64,000 bases of DNA from Larix kaempferi (GCA_027924585.1 BSBM01001436.1:248001-312000), one strand, 5' to 3'; positions 46,947 to 58,743 are shown, counted from the stretch's first letter. Translations and numbers: made by a program. The notes: generated from the letters alone by a model not told the origin.

Positions 46947-49210
46947 TCATGAGAAGATGGTGGGTCCCCGAATACATTGGTTGGTTTGTCTGTGTCGCAT
47001 ATGTGATTTGCTGAGGTGGTTGTGCGGGTCCCTAGGGGGAGCTAGTGGTTGGGTATTTACTATTCCTTGGGTGGGGAAGGGATTTTGCAGCACCATGGGA
47101 GGTGGCTGGGGGTTGGGTTGTGCAGGAGGAGCAGCTTTTCCTTGGCGTTGGGCGTCGTCCGTCCAAAGTTGACAGGAGCGATCCAAGTGTGTAAAATTGT
47201 GCGTATAGTGGTCGTAGACCCCACATATAGAACAAGGATGGTTCGTTCGTAGATTGGGATTATTTCCCTGACGAGGTGGTCTATCCGGTTTTTGGTCCAG
47301 TGGGGTGGCATTGTTATTATTGGGGGGATTTGGTTGTTGACCACCTTGGTCCAGAGGTTGGTTATTCCTACGGTTCTTTCCTTTGACCCTATTATGTTGG
47401 CCTTGTTGGTTGTGCTAAGCAGGCTGGTTTTTCTATGGGTTTTGTTGGGAATAAACTTTCCCTTGGGGGTTGGGAGGATTCTGCGGCTGAGCGGGCGATG
47501 AAGGTGCCGGCGGAGGGTAGTAACCAAGATGTGCTTGAGGTTGGGCCGGTGCTGGTGGGGTCGGTTGTGGGTGATAAACTGGAGGGACTTGTGGCTGCGC
47601 AATTGGGGCTTGCGGGGGTAGTAAGCCTGCTGAACTTGGTTGTGTGCATGTGCAGGCGGATCCGGATGTTGATAAAAGGTGGATGGGCCTGCGGGAGTAT
47701 TATAAGGTGAGTGCGCATGGCCATAACATTGTTGTGGGCATGATGGTCCATGTGTATGAGGAGGCCGCATGACCGGGGCGTATGATGTAGTCTCTCCAGA
47801 ATGGGATGTGGCAAGTGAAAGAGCAGGGCCAGAAGGAGTGGGCATAGCCGTGTACAATTGGGTGCGTGATGATACATGCCCGATGATGTCATCGGCGGCA
47901 TGGGATGCTCTCGGGGTGTCACTCCGGGAGGCATCAGCGCCACGGGCATCTGGTAGGATAGAGAATAGGTAGCCAGATTGGGCATAGATAAGATCAAATT
48001 GTTGGGTTTTGAGGATGGCTTCTTCCTCATACTGGGGTTGCTCGGAGGCCACATCCTTCGTGATGGTTGGTATGAGAGACTTCAGGAACCAATCTAAGAA
48101 AATACGGTCATCCAACTTGATCTTACATAAAGTGCATCGTTTATGCCACTCATGGATGTAGTCCGTGATGTGGGTGGTCGTATTCTTCCTACACGATAAG
48201 AGGATCTCTACACCGGCATCGTAACAAATGGGTAGCTGGAAGAATTGCAGGAAAGTGGAAGCAAGGGATGTGAATGTAGTGTGGGTCCCATGAGGTTGGT
48301 CAATGTACCACTTAGCTACAGCTCCAGTGAAGGTCCTTTGTAGTAGTCAAAGGCGAATAGAGTCGTCCACGATGGAGTTAGAGGAACACCATAAGTGGAA
48401 AGACATGATATGATTTTGAGGGTCTTCTCCTCCCTTTCCCTCGAATTTGGGTATGTCCGAGGGGAGTTTGGTGGGAATAGGAGGCCACGTAGGATCATGT
48501 CGTATTGGATCATTAGTCAACTTAGCCAAGTTGGGGAGGTTCATACTGGCCATGAATGGAAAACCAGCAGGGAGATGTGTTAGGGGGGGGGGTGTTTGCC
48601 ACGGGGGCGATGGTGTGGCCACTTCCTGCAATGTGCGGGGCAATGGTATGGGTCATAGAGGCAATGGTGGAGCTGTTGCCCCCAGGTGTGGGGAAACGGT
48701 GTGGGCCATAGCATCCATGGTGGAGCCACTGCCCCTAATGTGTGGGGCAACGGTGTGGGCCATAGCAGCCATGGTGGAGCCGCTGCCCCCAATGTGTGGG
48801 GAAACGGTGTGGGCCATAGCGGCCATGGTGGGACCGCTGCCCCCAAGTATACTACTAGTCACCAGTGGAGTTGTATTGGTGACCAATCCACTACCTAAAG
48901 GGATGGTAGTGGTAGCGGGTATGTTAGGCGTAAGTCCTAGAGATGACGTGACGGGGGTGGACGTTGATGTGGTAGCTGGGTGGGTGTTGGGTCCTCCACC
49001 GACCATCCTGCCAAAAAAGGGGTTGGACGTCATACCAGCCAAGGCGCTAGACAGAGCGGTATATGTGTTGTATTCTTGTTCAAAATCGGATGTGCTATAA
49101 GGACCATATGGATCAGGTGACGAGGCTCTACGTATGTGGTGAGGAGAGCCAAGTAAACCATGCTGCGAGGGTTGGCCCCGTTGGCGTCGGGACTGTCTTT
49201 GGGACTCAAT
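46947..49210 (-). pseudogene. gag: W gag, frameshifted
   Basis: The start is not certain. Readable sequence begins near 49210 and includes PYGPYSTSDFEQEYNTY. It then has three 20-residue repeats (GSGSTMAAMAHTV-type, 48850-48655), the capsid start PTKLPSDIPKFEGKGGEDPQ and FHLWCSSNSIVDDSIRL. Further on come DWFLKSLIPTITKDVAS and FDLIYAQSGYLFSILPDA, near 48090-47940. A His/Pro-rich region follows. A zinc knuckle near 47235 reads CSICGVYDHYTHNF, with the last Cys replaced by Phe. Frameshifts lie around 48346, 48115 and 47200. The capsid motifs match Tat-type Gag. Confidence 0.82.
48655..48845. repeat. 60-bp tandem repeat in W gag, about three units
   Basis: Units contain GTGTGGG-AAC-GTGTGGGCCATAGC followed by CATGGTGG. 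The 60-bp period equals 20 codons, so the repeat extends the Gag N-terminal region without breaking frame. Confidence 0.9.
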
Positions 49211-50212
49211 GATGACGATGAAGGTGATCCAGGTGAGGAGTGGTGGGTAAAAGGCTAAAAAATCCTAGTGCAACAGTGTGTGCACAAGGAGAGCATCAAA
49301 AAGGCGGCACATAGTCCAAAAACAATGCTCAAAATGTTTGTTGCAACAGCTGTGCTACAACAAACGGAGCGTCAAAAAATGGTCAAAATACCAACAGACA
49401 TGGCTCCTAGAAAATGAAAAAAGGTAAACTCACTAGACTCAGGGGAGGTAAGAGAGCATGCAAACACCTAACTAAAAGGTATGGAGGCTTACGCAAATCG
49501 TATCCTCTGCAGGGTGATGAAATATGCACTTAGACGATACGAAATGTGGAACCAAGTAGCTGGGGGATATCCCTCTACCGAGAGGGATCCCGGGTAAAAG
49601 AGCCCTAGGAGAATGGCAACTAGGCTACCCCGTTCAAGGTACGTCCCGAAAAAGTGTTCGTCGTGTCGTCCCTTTGATCGCTACACCCTAATCATGGAAG
49701 TGCAACGAGGACATCGAGTAGGTGTCCTTTGGAACTAGGTGGAGTACGGCATTTCACGTAGTCCTCTGGAACCAGTCTCACGACTTTCCCTCCTAAGGGA
49801 GAGGCCTTTTCCAACAAATTGGTCTGTAACCGTACCAACAAGTACTAGGGGATTTTGGTACCCTAAATGACAACATCTATGTCTCAAGTGTAAGCAACAA
49901 GGGGGTGTTATTTGGATGCCTATCCCCCTTGTTCTACCTAGCTACAAAATTCTTCTGTGTTCCCCAAGTGGGGTTAAAAGTTGGTTGAGTTAAGTAGTTT
50001 TTTAAGGCTCACTTGAGTTAGGTGACAGAGTGTGTGCAAGGATGATGTTGGCGGCTAAACTAGCAAGTAAAAATATGGCATTTAAATACTAGAAAGATGT
50101 AAACAATGCAAGATGCTTAACAAATACTTTTGAAAAAAAAAAAAAAATCTTAAATAACAAAATGACTAAAAATTTTGAAAATTAAGCCGCGGCTATAGGC
50201 TAGATTTGCGCT
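49211..50212 (-). other. W 5' leader, non-coding
   Basis: About 1 kb upstream of gag. It has no recognisable gene, primer site or LTR. An A-run lies at 50134-50147. Long leaders are usual in Tat elements. Confidence 0.5.
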
Positions 50213-50541
50213 ATCTGCAGCGTGAGTTTTGGGTCGTCCAGTGAGGTGTGCGGCACGATTTTCGGGATGCGTAGTGCGGTGTGCAGCGTGAGTTTTGGGA
50301 CGCGCAGTGTGGTGTGCAGCACGGGTTTTGGGCCGCGCAGTACAGTGTGCAACGCGAGTTTCAGTACATGCAGTGCGGTGTGTAGCGCGGGTTTCGGGTC
50401 GCGCAGTGCGGTGTGCAGCGCGAGTTTCAAGACGCACAATGGGGTGCAACGTAGGTTTCGGGCCACGCAGTGCGGTGTGCAGCGCAAGTTTTAGGATGCA
50501 CAATGCGGTGTGCAGTGCGGGTTTCGGGCCGTGCAGGTGGT
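50213..50541. repeat. 33-bp GC-rich minisatellite, about ten units
   Basis: Core words such as GGTGTGCAGCGCGAGTTT recur at 50278, 50311, 50344, 50377 and 50410, exactly 33 bases apart. The period divides by three, so frames stay open through it on both strands. Those frames (for example minus 50713-50150, an 11-residue TARPETRAAHR-type repeat) are most simply a by-product. The GC content contrasts with the AT-rich surroundings. The following 50542-50867 is rich in ACCGC and GCGGTT words. Confidence 0.9.
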
Positions 50542-50867
50542 GGGATGGTGAGCGGCGCTGTCTATGTCCATAGGTCGCACCGCAAGTATGGTCGTGCAAA
50601 CCGCGGTTTGGACCGCGTCTATCACTAGGTAATCCGCAGTTTAGAACCGCACATAGGTGGTAAAATGATGCGGTTTGCACCGCACAAAAACACAAGTAAG
50701 CCGCATTCTGCACCGCAGCAAAGGGCTAAAGAGCCGAGCTGCAGGCCGCACAAAAATGGTGAATAGCCGCGGTGCGGGCCGCAGCTGTGTGGACAAAAGA
50801 TGCGATTTTCTGCACAAAAAACGATGCAAACTGGTTGCACCCGCACAGAAAAACTTGCAAGACTGTA

Positions 50868-51274
50868 ACTCTCATGAATATGGCCAATGGGATTAGGCCA
50901 TTGTGACCCAATGCAAAATTTGGGACATGACAAATCCTCCCTTCGCAATATTGCTTGTCCTCAAGTAATTCCAAACATGGCTGTTGAAGAACCTACTTTC
51001 TGTATAATGCTTTGAAGTTGCCACTGAGTTGCCCAACTTTAAGTCTTCGAGATTCCATGAAGATTTTTTAGAGGAACCACCATGCTTACTGTTGCACTAC
51101 TCAGATTAAAATCAATTTATTAAGTGGGGAATCCATCCCCCATACTACTTGTTTCACCAAAAAATTGAAACCAATGAGACTAAGAATTATCCCAGGGTCC
51201 CATTTCTTGTATTTCACTCCAACAATTAGGAGTGCTCTCCAACTCATACCATAAGGTAAGAGAGTTCCTGGATC
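50868..51274 (-). other. X3 internal 3' region
   Basis: It aligns with 22213-22640 of X2 (CTCTCATGAATATGGCCAATG onward). It begins abruptly after the W GC-rich leader. The about 110 bases that separate this point from the LTR in X2 are missing here. Confidence 0.75.
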
Positions 51275-53554
51275 TCATTTTCTTGTATGCATACTTCCAA
51301 ACTTCATGAGTACAAAATAGATATCATCAAAGTACATAACAACATAATAAAAATGTACATCAAGGAGGTGCCTCAACAAAGAATCATGAAAGTGTTTATA
51401 CCTCCAAGTGAGTAGACCACCATTTTCCAAGTGCATACAAGCTTCAAGTGACCAATCAAATCTCATCCAATGACATAGGTGAGGATCCCATGTCCTATAA
51501 TTTCACTCCAAAAGGATGTAAGATGCATCAAAATAATCAGCCATGTGTTCTTTCATCGAAGAGTTGAATGAAGAACCTCCACTAAAATCTGAACCAAGTA
51601 GGGAGCAAGGAAAACAATAAGCCTTCAAGGGGCTCAAATAAGTAGAATTTGTGCATCCATGAACATGTGTATCCTCAAGAAATAGTAAAGGATGTTGCTT
51701 CCAATAAACATTTGCTCCAATCATATGTCTCTTTACCCAAATAGTTAATGAAGCTCCTCCAACATCAATTGAACTAAGCAAGGAGCAAGGAAAATCAAGA
51801 GTCTTCAAGTGACTCAAGTGAACATCATAAGTGCATCCATGTGGATGTGTCTCACCATAAGGTAACAAGGGATGCTGATGCAAATGTAAATAATACATGG
51901 TTCTAATAATGTCATCATGTAAAAGAGAGATAGGAGTTTCATGCTCCTCATGTGGCACCATCAAAAATCAATCTTTCACCCATACTTCATTAGGATGAAT
52001 GCTGCAAAATATGGAAGTGTAGGTTGTAGGATAATGAACCAACTCAGCCAAATGATCAGAAAGTGCAGAAGTGTCCTCATGTGAATGCTCCATAATGGTA
52101 GGATCATGCACCTCCCTCAAAAGTGCAAAACTTTCCTCATATGTTGGTTCCAAGGTAGTGGAATAATACTCTTCTTCAAAAATTGTGTCACCATTTCCAA
52201 GAGGAAACCCAAGTTCCTCTTTCACCACTTCAAGTGCTTGGATCTCATCAAGCTCATCTTCCAACACATCAAGCAAATGAAAATTTCCATGTTTCTAATG
52301 ATCTACTATGTCATGAGAATCCTCCATGCAATCTACCATCTGAAAATTTGAAACATAGGAGGAAGAACAAGTATATTGCAACCTTTCAAGAAGTTGCTCA
52401 TTTTGAATTTTGAGTTTATGAATATCGTCATTATTCTTCAAGTATGCATCATGTAATAATTCATTAAACTCAACCAAATTGTTTCTATCAAAAGGAAAAG
52501 ACATGAAATTACCTTTGATTTTGCACATTGCTCTTTGTATCTTCTTTTCATTTATATTCAAGGACCCTTCAAGAAAATGAGGCTCTTGCAAATGAACCTC
52601 CTTGTCTTCTTCCTTCTTGCTTGGACCAACTTCATGAAGCTCAAGTGGTGATGAGGAAGTTGATATTGGTTCTTCTTCAACTGCTACAAGGTCTTCATTC
52701 TCATGCTTAATGTAACTTTGGCTTGCAGCAACACTTTCAAAAGGAATCTCTATGTCACCAACATAGAGGTGTGAGCACCCATCAGTAGGCACTCCTTCAT
52801 AGTTCAAGCATCCATCAGTAGATGCTCTTTGTTTCATTTCCAAGGTAGAATGTGTCTCGAAATGATATTCAATACTTTCAATATAACATTTTTCATGCTC
52901 ATGTGATGTCTCTTCATCTTTTTCAGAGTCACTTGGGAGTGACTTTCGATCCTCTTCATGTATTGCTTCTTCTACTTCACCTATTTCAAAACTAGGTGGT
53001 TCATGGGTCTCCTCTTTTTGCTCCTTCAAGCAAGCTGATTCATCTTTCCTTTTGGTTTCCTGAAGATCAATATATTTGGAATATCTATTTTGAAATGGAT
53101 TATTATTACCTTCCTTCATCTTGAGCTTGTTTGATATAACGAGGTATTGATCAAATGGTAGGATTTTTTTGCAATCTTCACTCAATTTTTTCCATTCGAT
53201 TAGAAGTTCTTGCACATCAATTGGAGTATTAATATTTACTTTGGAATCACGAAATTTAGGTGTGGTAGTCCTTGTTGCATTATGAAATTCATTAGCTCTA
53301 TTGTGGGGTCATGTGCTTGAGAAGATATGCTCACCCATTGGCTTCTTTTCCTCACAATGAGAAGTGTTGCTGCCTCCTATTACTCCTTTGCTCCCAAGTT
53401 GGCTAGCCATCAATTTCAATACTTTCATTATATGTTTGTTTATGTATCTGATACCACTTTTAATGTCTTCAAAAAATGGTTTTATGAATTTCCTAAGCTT
53501 CTCACCATCATCTGAGGTTCCCTTTTCATCCCTAGTCATAGTTTCCTCAAACAA
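51275..53554 (-). pseudogene. X3 gag-like ORF, about 760 codons, one frame
   Basis: From 53554 to 51275 the minus strand keeps a single frame with no frameshift and only a few nonsense codons (between 53309 and 53215, at 52277, near 51965 and near 51500). Order matches X2: an N-terminal part (TRDEKGTSDDGEKL), then NPFQNRYSKYIDLQETKRKD, an acidic middle, a coiled-coil-like part (FNELLHDAYLKNNDDIHKL) with VSNFQMVDCMEDSHD that X2 lacks, two His/Cys repeats (51880-51560), and an end with SLLRHLLDVHFYY. The nonsense codon DH-stop-KHGNFH is shared with X2 but not X1. V interrupts the leader upstream. Confidence 0.76.
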
Positions 53555-53614
53555 TTCCTCTTCTTTTACTACTTTTTCCTCTGCAACAAAACACTTTTGG
53601 TTTCAATATCTAAT

Positions 53615-53619
53615 GGTGG
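53615..53619. repeat. Target-site duplication of V, left copy
   Basis: GGTGG abuts the V LTR. The right copy is AGTGG at 58739-58743. The uninterrupted X2 sequence reads TTGGTGGTCCC at this place, which confirms the empty site. Confidence 0.82.
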
Positions 53620-54437
53620 TGTTGACACAAACACTATCAACAGGGGTTCCCAACACTGTCGACACCCAAACCACCACGATCTCGCTGAGCATTAGCCCAG
53701 ACAGGTTTTACCCCGTCCAGCAACACCTGCAGAGTAGATGAGGTCTCACCCGAGATGTTCAAGGGAGAGTTGACGGAACCATGTTTCCGTCGAATGTAGG
53801 AGGATGTTGTGCATCAAACATTCAACTTATTGCAACATTTTAGAAATATATCTAAGCATTTAGTTCGACATCAATCATAATTGCGACATTGTTCAATAGA
53901 TCTTAACATTCATGGAATCGTCATTGCAACAGATATAACAGTAAGGCATTAATTGCAGCAAGAAAACATTGCATCATTCACAAAGACATATCGCATAATG
54001 CAGTTACCACAGAAAGATGGAACGACACAAAGGTTCTACTCAATAACTTTGTCACATCATATTATCTTTGCAACAAAACCCAGATACTACAGTCTTCTGC
54101 TTCCGATCAAAATTTCACAATCATGTTCTTCACCAAGATGATATCCAAAACAAAATGTTATTCAACACTTACAAACCTACTTCTATTTACAGGCTTGCGC
54201 CTTTACATTGTTTGTCCACTTGCTAACTACTTCCTAACCGACACTTCAAAGAAAATGACCCAAAATCTATCTATCATGGTCCAAATGACCCAAAAACCCA
54301 CATACTGCGGTTCAACTAACCCAAAATTACATAAAATATTATCACTTGCGCTCATCTTTCTGCCCTTCGCGGTATCTTCGGCCTAGCGTAGCATCTGTGA
54401 TGCTGCGATGCTGACTTGTCCAAACCACCTGCCAACA
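53620..54437 (-). repeat. V 3' LTR (818 bp)
   Basis: Plus-strand start TGTTGACAC and end GCCAACA. It has the same length as 57921-58738 and differs by scattered substitutions. No gene is seen; the short frames at 53953 and 54123 recur in the other LTR only because the two are copies. Confidence 0.92.
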
Positions 54438-54540
54438 GGCCCCCAACACAATCTTGTGTCTCGCGCTCAAGCCACGTTAACAGGACATGGTGTACGCGCT
54501 TTCCTTTACCCTGAAGTCTTCATACTGCTAGTGGATTTCG

Positions 54541-57453
54541 CTAACCTGTTGCGGTGACTTCCTGACTCTCAGTTAATTCCTGTGCTAATGGGTGGTCAAC
54601 CAAGTGTGCATCAACTTTCTTCTTTCCTTCCTGTACCTCCTGCAGTGCAGAGTCAGCCGCAGCATTAAACTGTGCCCCGAGGTCTTGAAACTCATCCAAC
54701 TGCGCAGTGCGCTTCTTCTGACGTTCTTCCGCTTTGGTGACTCGCTGCTGCAACTCCTTGAGCTCTGCCGATTTGGATACCTACACTGTCGGTGGCATTT
54801 TGCGCATGGATGTATTCAGTGTTGTCAGCTATTCTTCCGCCTTGCGTCTTTGCTTGGTCAGTTGCACCAGTTGCTCATCCTAAACAATACTGCCCCAAAA
54901 CAGTGCGGTTTCAGCAGTGATCTTGATCACTTCCTATTCCAACTCGCCTAGTTGTATCGTCGATTCTTCGATGGTGCTCTTCCGTGATGCAACGAATTCT
55001 GGTGGTGTGGCTGGCTGGAGTGCGTGACTCGAGGTATCATTTTCTTCCTGTAACCCGGCGATGAAAATCCCTAGCTTCTTCGCTCACTCGACCGGATCCA
55101 ATGCCTCAGTCGGCTACAGGACATGTTGATAGGCTTCAGCGACAGCCTACTCTAGTCGCACCTTACTGTTCCACAGGGTGGTTTTCTCCACCGTCAACCA
55201 ATCCTATTCCTTCTTTAGCTCCATTATTTCCCTGGCCTTTTCGACCCGAAGTTGTTCAGCATATCCTTAAGTTCATCAGCCACTTCCCATGCTGCTACTG
55301 GCTTCCCCTTGAGTTCCTCTACTTCCTTGCAGATCGTTGCTTCCCCTTCTTGCAATCGCAAGAGCTAACTTCGGACGCCGTTTTCCCTATCCGCTAGTTC
55401 CTGACTGGAAACCACCTATAGCTGCACCAACATCCATGATGATAGTGCGTTGATGTTAACAGATAACGCCTCCAACTGCTGCAGCGAAGCCTTTAGAGCC
55501 TCATCATTAGTCGCAATCGCAGTCGGGGGAATTTGTACATTCCTGACCCGCGACTCAGTGCCGATTGCGCCAACTTCCTACACAGTTGCTCCCTCTGGTG
55601 CCTTCTTCAAAAGAATATCGCACAAGGAATCTAGACGAGAAGTTACCACATGAAAACCTTCGTCCGCCTTTTCCGTCATTGCTCGAGCCGCCCCACTAGT
55701 TGCATTATTTATATCCAATAGTAGTCAGTCGAGCTGCGCCTCCAATGACAGGGGGATCCCACTAATTGTCCCATGTTCATAGCGTGATTTCATTTTGTTC
55801 TCTTCAAGCTCATGCTCTTCAAACGTAGGGGTCTGTGATGACTCTTGGTCCGACAGATGGTGATGTTGTTGGTCCATTACTAGCGCATCTGATGGTATCC
55901 CCGTAGAATCCTCCTCCTAAGCAACCGATTCTCGCCATTCGACCGGCCAATCATCAATGATCACATCTAAGTCTTCATCTGATAACCTATAGGGGGTCTG
56001 CAACCATTAATTATCCTTATCACATTGCGCTTGCACATGGATACCGTGCGGTCCAATCCCCTTATACTTATCAATAGTTGTCTGAGTGAGTCGCGGAACC
56101 CGCTCGGCGGCTGCCTGCAGCGATTCCCAATAGAACCAGAACTGCGTGGTGCAATCCTTGATGTGCTCTGGTTCCTGCACCCACCACAGGTTTTGGTAGC
56201 GTGCTCCCTTGCGATCTTGTACCGCATCCACCTCCATTCCTTGATAATCATCGAGCTCCATCTAGGTGACAAGAGGAACTAAGATCACCAACCAGCTATA
56301 TGTGAATGGTCGCTGTCCCGCCTGGGCCGTGAGCGCGTCCTCCATCAACTGGTTGGTCAGAAAAAGTGACCAATTCACTTGCACGCCTTCCGCATAGAGC
56401 TCCACGCATGAGACAACCCCTGAGTTTCCTTGGTTGGGCCGATTGTTCCGAACGATTTTGGTAGCCAGGATCCGTGCCCCAATTTTAACTGCGGGCTCGT
56501 TGATGGTGTCTAGGCGGTAGGCCCGTCCGTCACGCTGCATTTTATATTGGTTCCTCAACCTTGCCACGATCTTTTTGTCATTTTTCTTCCCCTGAAAAAT
56601 ATTTCGATGGGTCTACCCCATCCTTTGGAAACCTTGTGATTTCGGAAATCAAGTCCACCATGACGGTGACCAACTTGTCCAACCATAAAATGCCGCCATG
56701 AAAACAGGCTAGCAGCTATTTCACGCAGGCATTTTCTTCCGTCAACCACCCAAAGTGTGGCATCTTGATCAAACCCAACAACCCAGCCTTCTCCAAACCG
56801 TGCACCCAATCATGTGCAATGGGTGGCTTTGGTCCACTCTCCCCCCCTGCTCGTGGCTTAAAGGGCTCCGTCATAACATCTTCCAGTGCCAGTAAATCAT
56901 GATCATCATACCGCAACTGCATCAACATAGGCACGATGTCGGTGGTGTAGCTCATGCATGGTGCAATTGATGTCATCTTGATTGGATACTGCTGGTTCTT
57001 AGTGGGATTACTCGGCTACACACCAGGTCAACATGGAGTTCGGTAGCCCAGGATATCCATAGAAAACACACCCGCTCGGACTGCAGATTCCACAACACCA
57101 AAGCTCGATGGGCTCGCCTCAAGGACCCCTTCCGACACTTGGGTAGTGGAGTGGGTCCATCGCTTCTCTGGTCGCGGAGAGCTCTACTGCGTCCCCCCCC
57201 CCGTCTTCTATCATACAATGGATGACGATCCCACCGGAATGCTATCAACCTCTTCCTCGGGATTTTCCTCCTCTTCAATATTGACAGGGATGACGGGTGA
57301 CTCGGATTCACTTGAAATCTCCACCGTATCCGGTGCACCCGGCATGCCGCACTCAATTCTCGCAATGCCAATAGATGGCTCAAGCTTACTCAACCCAATA
57401 ACTTGCTCAACAGACCACAAATTCACTCGACAACACAGCTCAACCTTGCACAA
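54541..57453 (-). pseudogene. V gag-like ORF, decayed
   Basis: The minus-strand reading goes from about 57453 to 54541 with several stops and shifts. The N-terminal part has an acidic stretch (ISSESESPVIPVNIEEEENP). A middle domain follows: HDWVHGLEKAGLLGLIKMPH near 56820-56760, GQVGHRHGGLDF near 56670, then KIGARILATKIVRNNRPNQG, VNWSLFLTNQLMEDALTAQ and FTYSWLVILVPLV (56500-56270), and QFWFYWESLQAAAERVP. The C-terminal third is coiled-coil-like (RVTKAEERQKKRTAQLDEFQ). No zinc knuckle or enzyme motif is seen. The single-ORF context suggests a structural Gag-type or accessory protein. The family is not named here. Confidence 0.62.
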
Positions 57454-57905
57454 TTCAACACTTGAGAGCTGAACTCACTCGTTATGAAAAGGTGCCTTCT
57501 GACCAGCCTCGGCCTGTTCTTATAGTGCCCAACTCGATCCCTCGTAATCATGACTAAATCACCCATTAATTCGGACCAAATCCTTCCTTAATGACCCAAA
57601 TCCGCCACCAATCCTGTCATCCGATCGGCCGGATCGGCCATTAATGCTCATCATTTAAACAAGCGTCATTAATTAACTCTCGTAAACTTTCGGCATTTAT
57701 TGTTGATTTGACCCGATCACGGCGTTGTTATTGTCGCAATGCTGCTCCTAACTTGCGGCAAAATCCTCCTTGCCTACGCATTCTGTCCCTGTCGGTACGC
57801 CATCATGCCACCGAGCATCCTGTATTTTTTTTTTCGATGTGACTCAAGCATCACGTTGCTCCAAGCCCGACCTATAGGGCTTCAACCTGCTACCATTGAT
57901 CAACC

Positions 57906-57918
57906 AGCAACAGAACCA
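57906..57918 (-). other. V primer-binding site, tRNA not identified
   Basis: The minus strand reads TGGTTCTGTTGCT two bases inside the LTR end. Element S has TGGTTCTGTTTCC in the same position. The shared primer sequence is not the initiator-Met site used by E1, X and Y. I cannot name the tRNA. Confidence 0.6.
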
Positions 57919-57920
57919 TT

Positions 57921-58738
57921 TGTTGACACAAACCCTGTCGACAGGGGTTCCCAACACTGTCGACACCCAAACCACCGTGATCTCCCTGAGCACCGACCCA
58001 GAAAAGTCTTACCCCGTCCAGCAACACCTGCAGAGTAGATGAGGTCTCACATGAGATGTTCAAGGGAGAGTTGACGGAACCATGTTTCCGCCGAATGTAG
58101 GAGGATGTTGTGAATCAAACATTCAACTTATTGCAACATTTCAGAAATAGATCTAAGCATTTAGTTCGACATCAATCATAATTGTGACATTCTTCAATGG
58201 ATCTTAACATTCATGGAATCATCATTGCAAAAGATATAACAATAAGGCATTAATTGCAGCAAGAAAACATTGCATCATACACAAAGACATATCGCATAAT
58301 GCAGTTACCACAGAAAGATGGAACGACACAAAGGTTCTGCTCAATAACTCTGTCACATCATATTATCTTCGCAACAAAACCCAGATACTACAGTCTTCCG
58401 CTTCGGATCAAAATTTCACAATCATGTTCTTCACCAAGATGCTATCCAAAACAAAAGTTTATTCAACACTTACAAACCTACTTCTATTTATAAGCTTGCG
58501 CCTTTACATTGTTTGTCCACTTGCTAACTACTTCCTAACCAACAGTTCAAAGAAAATGACCCAAAATATATCTATCATGGTCCAAATGACCCAAAAACCC
58601 ACATACTGCGGTTCAAATAACCCAAAATTACATAAAATATTATCACTTGTGCTCATCTTTCTGCCCTTCGCGGTATCTTCGGCCTAGCACAGCATCTGTG
58701 ATTATGCGATGCTGACTTGTCCAAACTGCTTGCCAACA
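57921..58738 (-). repeat. V 5' LTR (818 bp)
   Basis: TGTTGACACAAAC at the start and TTGCCAACA at the end, with full-length homology to 53620-54437. Confidence 0.92.
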
Positions 58739-58743
58739 AGTGG
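58739..58743. repeat. Target-site duplication of V, right copy
   Basis: AGTGG, one mismatch to GGTGG at 53615-53619. Confidence 0.8.

Larger units (their letters stand above)
26811..50867 (-). mobile_element. Element W: large Tat-like Ty3 element with antisense accessory ORF
   Basis: From right to left (5' to 3' on the minus strand): leader with a 33-bp minisatellite, gag, protease, a Pro-rich linker with zinc knuckles, RT, RNase H, integrase, an antisense ORF, a repeat-rich 3' region, purine tract and 3' LTR. Long 3' regions with antisense ORFs and minisatellites are known for Tat-lineage elements such as Grande. No 5' LTR or primer site is found at the right end. Next to it X3 resumes about 110 bases further into the internal domain than expected, so the 5' LTR was probably lost in a deletion that also removed that bit of X. 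Y is inserted at 28006-37053. Confidence 0.82.
53620..58738 (-). mobile_element. Element V: LTR element with one gag-like ORF and no pol
   Basis: Two 818-bp direct repeats (53620-54437 and 57921-58738) flank 3,483 bases. The minus-strand direction follows from a purine-rich GTGTTGGGGGCC next to the left LTR and a TGGTTCTG primer-type site next to the right LTR. A 5-bp target duplication with one mismatch flanks it, and the empty site is visible in X1 and X2. The internal region holds a single decayed minus-strand ORF and no protease, RT or integrase, the arrangement called TR-GAG. It is inserted in the leader of X3. Confidence 0.92.

Noticed and set aside
48447-49100. A 217-codon plus-strand ORF opposite W gag
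   Set aside because: It is an antisense shadow of the gag repeat region with a 60-bp period; the minus strand carries the recognisable gag motifs.
50213-50541. CRISPR-like array of regular repeats
   Set aside because: There are no unique spacers; units are contiguous, as in a minisatellite, and the host is a plant.
50150-50713. A 187-codon minus-strand ORF that could be a secreted or repeat protein
   Set aside because: It is produced by a 33-bp minisatellite whose period divides by three; several frames are open at once, and there is no start context or conserved domain.
26811-50867. Y and W as one element with nested LTRs
   Set aside because: Y has its own primer site, purine tract, LTR pair and GCTTC target duplication, so it is a separate insertion.
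54123-54386. An 87-codon ORF with a hydrophobic end, repeated at 58424-58687
   Set aside because: It lies in both V LTRs; the repetition is due to the LTRs.
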